Source: Carnobacterium maltaromaticum | Lineage (GTDB): Bacteria > Bacillota > Bacilli > Lactobacillales > Aerococcaceae | NCBI GenBank assembly: GCA_001058355.1 | Contig: JUUF01000069.1 | Coordinates: 1 to 32,245, forward strand | Length of the DNA stretch: 32,245 nucleotides | Direction of reading: 5' to 3' | Shown here: positions 26,112 to 32,245 of the stretch, piece by piece | How positions within the stretch are numbered: the stretch's first letter is position 1 | Layout: every line of letters starts with the position of its first letter | Notes under the pieces: generated by a model | Told to the model about the DNA's origin: nothing | Seen by the model: the letters and a program-made list of their open reading frames with translations, nothing else | Database searches by the model: none | Program-made: the position numbers and the translations under genes

Positions 26112-26535
26112 TCGATTCACCACCATTTTCTTCGCGTTTCACAAATTTTGTTTTAACTGGCAATTTGTGTGATGCCAAACGTAAAGCTTCGCGTGCTACT
26201 TCTTCTGATACGCCAGCGATTTCGAACATCACTTTACCGCGTTTAACTGGTGCAACCCATCCTTCAGGCGCCCCTTTACCAGAACCCATACGAACCCCGA
26301 TAGCTTTAGCTGTGTATGATTTGTGAGGGAAAATTTTAATCCATACTTTCCCACCACGTTTCATGTAACGTGTCATAGCGATACGTGCTGCTTCGATTTG
26401 ACGGTTTGTAATCCAGTGAGATTCTGTTGCTTGTAAACCGTATGTACCGAATACTACTTCTTTACCACCTTTAGCTTCCCCGCGCATTTTTCCACGGAAC
26501 TCACGACGGTGTTTTACACGTTTAGGTACTAACAT
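26101..26535 (-). CDS. rplP: 50S ribosomal protein L16
   Basis: L16 helps to form the A-site region of the large subunit. Its 144 residues begin [19 protein letters not shown] and hold the conserved [20 protein letters not shown] and [14 protein letters not shown]. It starts 2 bases after the rpsC stop and overlaps rpmC, one of the tightest parts of the operon. Confidence 0.98.
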   Translation of the reverse strand: MLVPKRVKHRREFRGKMRGEAKGGKEVVFGTYGLQATESHWITNRQIEAARIAMTRYMKRGGKVWIKIFPHKSYTAKAIGVRMGSGKGAPEGWVAPVKRGKVMFEIAGVSEEVAREALRLASHKLPVKTKFVKREENGGESNEG

Positions 26536-26537
26536 GA

Positions 26538-27200
26538 TTATTTCCCTCCTTTCTCAGAGTTTTTGTTCTTTCTTGTTGGTAATACTTCATCGCGGTAGAT
26601 CCAAGTTTTAACACCTAATTTACCGTATGTTGTATCTGCTTCTTCCCATGCGTAGTCAATGTCCGCACGTAATGTATGCAATGGAACAGTTCCTTCTGAA
26701 TAGCTTTCAGAACGAGCGATATCGGCACCGTTTAAACGACCTGATACCATTGTTTTGATTCCTTTAGCACCAGCGCGCATTGTACGTTGGATAGCTTGTT
26801 TTTGTGCACGACGGAAAGCGATACGACGTTCTAAGTCGCGAGCGATTCCTTCAGCAACTAATTTAGCATCTAAATCAGGTTTTTTGATTTCAACAATGTT
26901 GATGTGAACTCGTTTACCTGTTAGTTTGTTTAAGTTTGTACGTAATTTATCTACTTCAGATCCACCTTTACCAATTACCATACCTGGTTTAGCTGTGTGG
27001 ATTGAAACATTAACACGATTAGCAGCACGTTCAATTTCAATTGTTGAAACGCTAGCTTCGTTTAATTGTTTACGGATATAATCACGGATTTTTAAATCTT
27101 CATGTAAGAATTCTGCGAAATCTTTTTCTGCGTACCATTTTGAATCCCAGTCACGGATGATTCCGACACGCATTCCTAATGGATGAATTTTTTGACCCAC
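26538..27200 (-). CDS. rpsC: 30S ribosomal protein S3
   Basis: S3 lies at the mRNA entry and contributes to the ribosomal helicase. The 220 residues begin [20 protein letters not shown] and contain the type II KH motif [13 protein letters not shown], followed by the C-terminal domain with [12 protein letters not shown]. The start codon is GTG (27198-27200), 8 bases after AGGAGG and 3 bases after the rplV stop. Confidence 0.98.
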   Translation of the reverse strand: MGQKIHPLGMRVGIIRDWDSKWYAEKDFAEFLHEDLKIRDYIRKQLNEASVSTIEIERAANRVNVSIHTAKPGMVIGKGGSEVDKLRTNLNKLTGKRVHINIVEIKKPDLDAKLVAEGIARDLERRIAFRRAQKQAIQRTMRAGAKGIKTMVSGRLNGADIARSESYSEGTVPLHTLRADIDYAWEEADTTYGKLGVKTWIYRDEVLPTRKNKNSEKGGK

Positions 27201-27203
27201 TGA

Positions 27204-27560
27204 TTATCCCTCCTTCTTCTCTGATACCACTACAGTGATGTGGCTTGTGCGTTTTAAGATTTGTGAAGCTGAACCTTTAGCACGTGGACGGAAACGTTTC
27301 ATAGTTGGTCCTTCGTTCACGTAAGCTTCACTTACATATAAGTTTTCAACATCTAAGTCGAAATTGTGTTCAGCGTTAGCAATTGCAGACATTAAAACTT
27401 TTTCTACGATTGGTGATGCAGAACGTGGTGTAAATTTCAAGATTGAAATTGCGTCACCGATTTTTTTACCTCTAATTAGATCGACAACAAGACGAGCTTT
27501 ACGAGGTGCAATACGAACTGTTTTAGCAACTGCTTTTGCAGATGTGATTTGTTCTGACAT
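27204..27560 (-). CDS. rplV: 50S ribosomal protein L22
   Basis: L22 lines the exit tunnel with its long beta hairpin, where macrolide resistance mutations fall. It has 118 residues: [28 protein letters not shown] and the hairpin region [18 protein letters not shown]. All family residues at the tunnel tip look ordinary. GGGGAGG precedes the ATG. Confidence 0.98.
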   Translation of the reverse strand: MSEQITSAKAVAKTVRIAPRKARLVVDLIRGKKIGDAISILKFTPRSASPIVEKVLMSAIANAEHNFDLDVENLYVSEAYVNEGPTMKRFRPRAKGSASQILKRTSHITVVVSEKKEG

Positions 27561-27579
27561 TTTTCAAGTCCTCCCCTCG

Positions 27580-27861
27580 TTATTTGCGTTTAGATTTCTT
27601 ATCGTCATTCACGTGACCACGGTAAGTTCTTGTTGGTGCGAATTCACCTAATTTGTGACCTACCATGTCTTCTTGAATATATACTGGAACATGTTTTCTG
27701 CCGTCATATACAGCAATTGTTTGTCCAACAAAGTTTGGGAAAATTGTTGAACGACGTGACCAAGTTTTGATCACAACTTTTTTGTCGCTACCTTGAGCAG
27801 CTTCAACCTTTTTCATCAAATGATCATCGACGAAAGGTCCTTTTTTCAAACTACGACCCAT
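27580..27861 (-). CDS. rpsS: 30S ribosomal protein S19
   Basis: S19 is in the small-subunit head, next to S13. The 93-residue protein begins [20 protein letters not shown] and has [21 protein letters not shown] and [19 protein letters not shown] lies upstream of the ATG. The 54-base gap after rplB contains no other feature. Confidence 0.98.
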   Translation of the reverse strand: MGRSLKKGPFVDDHLMKKVEAAQGSDKKVVIKTWSRRSTIFPNFVGQTIAVYDGRKHVPVYIQEDMVGHKLGEFAPTRTYRGHVNDDKKSKRK

Positions 27862-27915
27862 TACGGAAATCCTCCTTCCAGAATTTTAATAGAATCAGAT
27901 TTGTTATCTAGTTAA

Positions 27916-28746
27916 TTATTTTTTACGACCACGAACAATAAGCTTGTTAGAACGAGCTTTCTTGCTACGAGTTTTGTATCCAAGAGCTGGTTTACCCCAT
28001 GGAGATACAGGTGTTGGACGTCCGATAGGAGCGCGACCTTCACCACCACCGTGTGGGTGATCGTTAGGGTTCATTACAGAACCACGAACTGTTGGGCGTT
28101 TACGTTTCCAACGAGAACGTCCTGCTTTACCGAAGTTAATTAATTCGTGTTGTTCGTTACCAACAGTACCGATTGTTGCACGGCAAGTTGAAAGAATCAT
28201 ACGAACTTCACCTGAGTTCAAACGAACTAAAGTGTATTTACCTTCTTGACCAAGTACTTGTGCACTTGTACCAGCTGAACGAACTAATTGTCCACCTTTG
28301 CCTGGTTTTGTTTCAATGTTGTGGATTACAGTACCAACTGGGATGTTTGCTAATGGTAAAGCATTACCTACTTTAATATCAGCATGTTCTCCTGATTCGA
28401 TACGTTGTCCTACTTGTAAACCTTTTGGAGCAATGATATATGCTTTAACACCATCTACATAGTGAATTAATGCAATGTTTGCTGTACGGTTTGGATCGTA
28501 CTCGATTGAGTGAACTACACCTTCAACGTTATCTTTGTTACGTTTGAAGTCGATCACACGGTAAGCACGTTTGTGTCCGCCACCTTGGTGACGTACAGTG
28601 ATTTTACCTTGGCTGTTACGACCAGCGTTGTTTTTTGATGATTCCAACAAAGTTTTTTCTGGTGTTGACTTTGTGATTTCGCTGAAGTCATAACCTGTCA
28701 TATTACGACGGCCGTTTGAGGTTGGATTATATTTTTTAATCGCCAC
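27916..28746 (-). CDS. rplB: 50S ribosomal protein L2
   Basis: L2 is needed for subunit association and peptidyl transferase activity. The 276-residue protein begins [20 protein letters not shown], has the OB and SH3-like folds and the conserved [19 protein letters not shown] loop with the catalytic-site histidine. The start codon is GTG (28744-28746), 8 bases after AGGAGG. Confidence 0.98.
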   Translation of the reverse strand: MAIKKYNPTSNGRRNMTGYDFSEITKSTPEKTLLESSKNNAGRNSQGKITVRHQGGGHKRAYRVIDFKRNKDNVEGVVHSIEYDPNRTANIALIHYVDGVKAYIIAPKGLQVGQRIESGEHADIKVGNALPLANIPVGTVIHNIETKPGKGGQLVRSAGTSAQVLGQEGKYTLVRLNSGEVRMILSTCRATIGTVGNEQHELINFGKAGRSRWKRKRPTVRGSVMNPNDHPHGGGEGRAPIGRPTPVSPWGKPALGYKTRSKKARSNKLIVRGRKK

Positions 28747-28790
28747 GTCTATTTCCTCCTATTATTATAGTAGTTTTTTCTTTCTGAAGA

Positions 28791-29081
28791 TTAAGCTTCT
28801 TCAGCGAATAATTGAATATCTTTTGAATCTTTTGTAAGCTTCACAATTGCTTTACGACGTTTGTTAGTGTAACCACCGTAGCGGCCAACACGTTTGAATT
28901 TAGCACGTACATTTAAGATGTTAACTTTTTCAACTTTAACACCAAAAATTTCTTCTACGGCTTGACGTACTTGAATTTTGTTAGCACGTACATCAACTTC
29001 AAAAGTGTATTTCTTTTCGTCAGTAGCAAGCATTGAAGCTTCAGTAATGATAGGGCGTTTGATTACGTCACGTGCATCCAT
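28791..29081 (-). CDS. rplW: 50S ribosomal protein L23
   Basis: L23 sits at the exit tunnel mouth and binds trigger factor and the signal recognition particle. The 96 residues begin [20 protein letters not shown], with [20 protein letters not shown] conserved. Its ATG shares one base with the rplD stop (TAATG), so it is translationally coupled; GAGGAGG lies within the end of rplD. Confidence 0.98.
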   Translation of the reverse strand: MDARDVIKRPIITEASMLATDEKKYTFEVDVRANKIQVRQAVEEIFGVKVEKVNILNVRAKFKRVGRYGGYTNKRRKAIVKLTKDSKDIQLFAEEA

Positions 29082-29704
29082 TATTGAAGTCCCTCCTCTA
29101 CTTTAGAAAGAGCTGCTTTTGTGAATAATAATTTGTCGTTGTTTACAACGTCTAATACTGTAACATCTGTTTCGTCAACGATTGTTACGTTTGGAATGTT
29201 ACGAGCTGCTAATAATGCGAAATCGTTTGAAGATTCTACAACTACTAACACTTTTGTATCAACGTTTAAGTTAGACAATACTTGTGCAAACTCTTTTGTT
29301 TTTGGTGCGTCAAATTGTAATGCTTCCACTACAACAAGCTTGTTATCCAATACTTTTTGTGATAATACTGATTTAATCGCTAAGCGACGTACTTTTTTAG
29401 GTAATTTGTAACTATATGAACGAGGTGTTGGTCCGAATACAATACCTCCGCCACGCCATTGTGGTGAACGGATTGATCCTTGACGAGCACGACCAGTTCC
29501 TTTTTGGCGCCATGGTTTACGGCCGCCTCCGCTTACTGCACTACGGTTTTTAACAGCGTGTGTTCCTTGACGTAATGAAGCGCGTTGCATGATTACTGCG
29601 TCGAATACTACATTTTCGTTTGGTTCAATTCCGAAGATTTCTGAGTTTAATTCGATTTCTCCGTTTGTTGTTCCATCTTGTTTAAATAATGTAACTTTTG
29701 TCAT
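29081..29704 (-). CDS. rplD: 50S ribosomal protein L4
   Basis: L4 lines the exit tunnel; in Escherichia coli it also represses the S10 operon, though Firmicutes differ. The 207 residues contain the extended loop ([20 protein letters not shown]) and [27 protein letters not shown] precedes the ATG. Its stop overlaps the rplW start by one base. Confidence 0.98.
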   Translation of the reverse strand: MTKVTLFKQDGTTNGEIELNSEIFGIEPNENVVFDAVIMQRASLRQGTHAVKNRSAVSGGGRKPWRQKGTGRARQGSIRSPQWRGGGIVFGPTPRSYSYKLPKKVRRLAIKSVLSQKVLDNKLVVVEALQFDAPKTKEFAQVLSNLNVDTKVLVVVESSNDFALLAARNIPNVTIVDETDVTVLDVVNNDKLLFTKAALSKVEEGLQ

Positions 29705-29729
29705 TCTCTCGTTCCTCCTTCCCTATTTA

Positions 29730-30362
29730 TTATTTAGATTTAATTGCTGTTTTAATTTCTACTAATGATTTCTTAGATCCAGGTACGTTACCTTTGATTA
29801 AGATTACATTGCGTTCTGCATCAACTTTCACTACTTCTAAGTTTTGAATAGTGATACGGTCGCCACCCATTTGTCCAGGTAATGCTTTACCTTTGAAAAC
29901 GCGTGATGGGAATGATGCTCCACCCATTGAACCAGGACGACGGTGGTAACGAGAACCGTGAGCCATTGGTCCGCGAGATTGTCCATGACGTTTGATAGCA
30001 CCTTGGAAACCTTTCCCTTTAGATGTACCTGTTACGTCAACGATGTCTCCTGCTTTGAATACATCAACTGTAATTTCTTGTCCTACTTCGTACTCGCTAA
30101 GCTCGACATTGTTGAATTCACGAATGAAGCGCTTAGGAGTAGCATTTGCTTTTGCTACATGACCTTTAGCAGGGCGATTTGATAAAACTTCACGTAAGTC
30201 GTCGAAACCTAATTGAACAGCTTCGTAACCGTCGTTTTCGATTGTTTTTAATTGAAGAACAACGTTTGGAGTTACTTCAACTACTGTTACAGGAATAAGT
30301 TCACCTGCTTCTGTAAAGTATTGAGTCATCCCTACTTTTTTGCCTAAGATTCCTTTGGTCAT
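29730..30362 (-). CDS. rplC: 50S ribosomal protein L3
   Basis: L3 is an early assembly protein whose loop reaches the peptidyl transferase centre. The 210 residues begin [20 protein letters not shown] and hold [19 protein letters not shown] and [20 protein letters not shown]. The ATG is preceded by GGAGGTG. It follows rpsJ by 25 bases. Confidence 0.98.
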   Translation of the reverse strand: MTKGILGKKVGMTQYFTEAGELIPVTVVEVTPNVVLQLKTIENDGYEAVQLGFDDLREVLSNRPAKGHVAKANATPKRFIREFNNVELSEYEVGQEITVDVFKAGDIVDVTGTSKGKGFQGAIKRHGQSRGPMAHGSRYHRRPGSMGGASFPSRVFKGKALPGQMGGDRITIQNLEVVKVDAERNVILIKGNVPGSKKSLVEIKTAIKSK

Positions 30363-30387
30363 GGTTACACCTCCATTTTTCTATTTA

Positions 30388-30696
30388 TTATAATTTGATT
30401 TCGATGTCAACGCCGCTTGGTAAATCAAGCTTCATTAAGGCATCAACAGTTTTTGGCGTTGGATTAACGATGTCGATCAAACGCTTGTGTGTACGCATTT
30501 CAAATTGTTCGCGAGAATCTTTATATTTGTGAGTCGCACGAATAACTGTGTAAAGCGATCTTTCTGTTGGCAATGGAATTGGACCAGCTACGCTAGCACC
30601 AGTTCTTTTTGCTGTTTCTACGATTTTTTCCGCTGATTGATCAAGCGCACGGTGTTCGTAAGCTTTCAAACGGATACGGATTTTTTGTTTTGCCAT
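30388..30696 (-). CDS. rpsJ: 30S ribosomal protein S10
   Basis: S10 is in the small-subunit head and, as NusE, joins antitermination complexes with NusB. The 102-residue protein begins [20 protein letters not shown] and ends [13 protein letters not shown], exactly the family length. ATG 30696 has GGAGG 7 bases upstream. The reading frame stays open for 36 more codons up to another ATG at 30804, but that stretch does not resemble S10 and reads as leader sequence. It is the first gene of the long S10-spc operon. Confidence 0.97.
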   Translation of the reverse strand: MAKQKIRIRLKAYEHRALDQSAEKIVETAKRTGASVAGPIPLPTERSLYTVIRATHKYKDSREQFEMRTHKRLIDIVNPTPKTVDALMKLDLPSGVDIEIKL

Positions 30697-30867
30697 TGTC
30701 TTTCCTCCTTCGTCTAATGTTGTCATAAGACTAGCTCCACGCGAATTTCCGACTTGACCCTTTCGTGGCAAAGCGTCCGGGCGTGTCGCAACCTCTCGTT
30801 TCATAGCTCCCCTTCTTATTTTAAGAGGGGGTATGCTGCTTTAGAATTTACATTCCTCTGCGGCACT
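30697..30867 (-). promoter_or_regulatory. Long 5' leader of the S10 operon
   Basis: About 170 bases lie between the expected start point and rpsJ. Near the 5' end CCCC-TCTTA pairs with TAAGA-GGGG (30809-30830), hiding a GGGG that would serve the ATG at 30802-30804. Further on CCACG can pair with CGTGG, and directly before the rpsJ ribosome site GUCUUAUG/CAUUAGAC forms a small hairpin with one U-U mismatch. The segment is more GC-rich than the other gaps. It looks like a regulatory leader; which protein or signal it senses is unknown. Confidence 0.55.
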
Positions 30868-30873
30868 TTTAAT

Positions 30874-30902
30874 AGTATACAAGATTCTTTTTTTGATTGC
30901 AA
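30874..30902 (-). promoter_or_regulatory. Promoter of the S10 operon
   Basis: TTGCAA (30897-30902) and TATACT (30874-30879) on the minus strand are exactly 17 bases apart, with an A-rich spacer, a strong sigma-A promoter. It lies between the tuf terminator and rpsJ, so the S10 operon is transcribed independently of tuf. Confidence 0.85.
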
Positions 30903-30911
30903 GCGAAAACC

Positions 30912-30998
30912 GTTGATTTGACAACATTTATTTATGCACACGCGCCCGTGTGTTCCATTTTGTTTTAAACCCTTTACGAACGTTGTTATATCAACGTT
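30912..30998. repeat. Three inverted repeats upstream of the S10 promoter
   Basis: This gap of about 420 bases between tuf and rpsJ contains, going away from the promoter: GTTG-N6-CAAC (30912-30925), CACACG-N4-CGTGTG (30937-30952) and AACGTTG-N6-CAACGTT (30979-30998), all perfect. None is followed by a T-run. The outer two share the CAAC/GTTG arm sequence. They could be binding sites for a regulator or simply remnants. The rest of the gap, up to the tuf terminator, is A/T-rich with no frame of note. Confidence 0.5.
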
Positions 30999-31065
30999 TT
31001 TGGTATTTTACTTTGTTTTTTGTTTTTCGCTTTCAATTGTCTGACATTTCAATTTAAAAAATTTT

Positions 31066-31100
31066 AATAAAAAAAGACTATCCAAAATTGGATAGTCTTG
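31066..31100 (-). terminator. Terminator of tuf
   Basis: A perfect 10-base stem AAGACTATCC/GGATAGTCTT (31074-31083 with 31090-31099) with a 6-base loop is followed by seven T on the minus strand, about 20 bases after the tuf stop. Confidence 0.92.
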
Positions 31101-31120
31101 AAAATCAATTTTAAGAAAAA

Positions 31121-32245
31121 TTATTTTTCGATAGAAGCTACTGAACCAGCACCTACTGTACGTCCACCTTCACGGATAGAGAATTTAGTACCGTTTTCGA
31201 TAGCAACTGGGTGAATTAATTCAACTTCCATAGTTACGTTGTCACCAGGCATTACCATTTCAACGCCTTCTGGTAACAAGCAAACACCAGTGATGTCTGT
31301 TGTACGGAAGTAGAATTGAGGACGGTAGTTAGTGAAGAATGGAGTATGACGTCCACCTTCTTCTTTAGTTAATACGTAAACTTCAGCTTTGAATTTAGTA
31401 TGTGGAGTGATTGTTCCTGGTTTAGCAAGAACTTGTCCACGTTCGATGTTGTCACGTGTAACACCACGTAATAATGTACCAATGTTATCCCCTGCTTCAG
31501 CATAGTCTAACAATTTACGGAACATTTCAACACCTGTAACAGTTGTTTTAGAAGTTTCTTCTGAAATACCAACGATTTCAACTTCGTCACCAACACGAAC
31601 TTGTCCACGTTCAACACGACCTGTAGCAACAGTACCACGACCTGTGATTGAGAACACGTCTTCGACTGGCATCATGAATGGTTTGTCAACGTCACGTTCT
31701 GGAGTTGGGATGTATTCATCAACTGCAGCCATTAATTCTAAGATTTTTTCTTCGTATGAAGCGTCGCCTTCTAAAGCGCGTAAAGCAGAACCTGCAACAA
31801 CTGGAGTGTCATCGCCTGGGAAATCGTATTCTGATAATAAGTCACGAACTTCCATTTCTACTAATTCTAATAATTCTTCATCGTCAACCATGTCAACTTT
31901 GTTTAAGAATACAACGATGTAAGGAACACCTACTTGACGTGATAATAAGATGTGTTCACGTGTTTGTGGCATTGGGCCGTCAGCTGCAGATACTACTAAG
32001 ATAGCACCGTCCATTTGAGCAGCACCAGTGATCATGTTTTTAACGTAGTCCGCGTGTCCTGGGCAGTCAACGTGAGCGTAGTGACGAGTGTCAGTTTCGT
32101 ACTCAACGTGAGCTGTGTTGATTGTGATACCACGTTCGCGTTCTTCTGGAGCTTTATCGATTGAACCGTAATCTTGAGCTTGCGCGAAACCTTTCTTAGC
32201 TAATACAGTTGTAATAGCAGCAGTTAATGTTGTTTTACCGTGGTC
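31121..32245 (-). CDS. tuf: Elongation factor Tu, 5' end outside the window
   Basis: EF-Tu brings aminoacyl-tRNA to the ribosome as a GTP complex. The window holds 374 residues; about 21 N-terminal residues are missing, and the frame opens in the P-loop at DHGKT. Seen in order: the effector region RGITIN, switch II DCPGHAD, the base-binding NKVD, SAL, and then domains 2 and 3 ending in [15 protein letters not shown]. The frame is open from the right edge, although the first in-frame ATG inside the window is at 32035. Tuf next to rpsJ is the usual Firmicutes order behind rpsL-rpsG-fusA. Confidence 0.98.
   Translation of the reverse strand, partial: DHGKTTLTAAITTVLAKKGFAQAQDYGSIDKAPEERERGITINTAHVEYETDTRHYAHVDCPGHADYVKNMITGAAQMDGAILVVSAADGPMPQTREHILLSRQVGVPYIVVFLNKVDMVDDEELLELVEMEVRDLLSEYDFPGDDTPVVAGSALRALEGDASYEEKILELMAAVDEYIPTPERDVDKPFMMPVEDVFSITGRGTVATGRVERGQVRVGDEVEIVGISEETSKTTVTGVEMFRKLLDYAEAGDNIGTLLRGVTRDNIERGQVLAKPGTITPHTKFKAEVYVLTKEEGGRHTPFFTNYRPQFYFRTTDITGVCLLPEGVEMVMPGDNVTMEVELIHPVAIENGTKFSIREGGRTVGAGSVASIEK

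Noticed and set aside
31678-32004. 108-codon plus-strand frame in tuf
   Set aside because: Antisense to EF-Tu; long antisense frames are common opposite codon-biased genes.

Overview
The window looks like a chromosomal segment of a low-to-moderate GC Gram-positive bacterium of the order Lactobacillales. Four things point there: the complete S10-spc-alpha ribosomal protein order with tuf just upstream of rpsJ and no map gene between adk and infA, an ecfA1-ecfA2-ecfT-truA block directly after rplQ, strong AGGAGG ribosome binding sites before almost every gene, and an RNA resembling the L17 downstream element behind rplQ. Gene content and protein style would fit a Carnobacteriaceae-type organism such as Granulicatella, but genus assignment is an inference I cannot check here. 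Almost every gene lies on the minus strand; the one exception is a LysR-type regulator at 10893-11780.

Right part (about 16.6-32.2 kb, read right to left): the 3' part of tuf with its terminator, a roughly 420-base gene-free control region holding the S10 promoter and leader, and then rpsJ-rplC-rplD-rplW-rplB-rpsS-rplV-rpsC-rplP-rpmC-rpsQ-rplN-rplX-rplE-rpsN-rpsH-rplF-rplR-rpsE-rpmD-rplO-secY-adk, a likely internal promoter, infA-rpmJ-rpsM-rpsK-rpoA-rplQ, and the L17-type RNA with terminator. These genes build both ribosomal subunits, the Sec translocon channel, the RNA polymerase alpha subunit and IF-1. Several use GTG or TTG starts that only the Shine-Dalgarno spacing reveals.

Middle (11.9-16.5 kb): the energizing module of energy-coupling-factor vitamin transporters (two ATPases and the T component, overlapping reading frames), a terminator-like hairpin, tRNA pseudouridine synthase TruA, and aminopeptidase PepS.

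Left part (1-11.8 kb) is accessory metabolism. A ketopantoate-reductase-family gene forms an operon with a stand-alone PTS-EIIC-like membrane protein and is flanked by two LysR-type regulators; one is divergent and shares with the operon a mirrored promoter pair containing a perfect 7-7-7 palindrome. Further left are phosphoglucomutase, an unrecognised lipoprotein, a membrane-anchored HSL-type esterase, an isolated rhamnulose-1-phosphate aldolase with palindromes upstream, and a two-gene NAD salvage operon (pncB-nadE). The first 31 bases hold the beginning of one more minus-strand gene.

No rRNA, tRNA, CRISPR array, insertion sequence or phage gene was seen. The least ordinary items are the reductase/EIIC-like module with its mirrored promoter, the S10 control region (palindromes, SD-sequestering hairpin, in-frame upstream start), and the lone rhaD.
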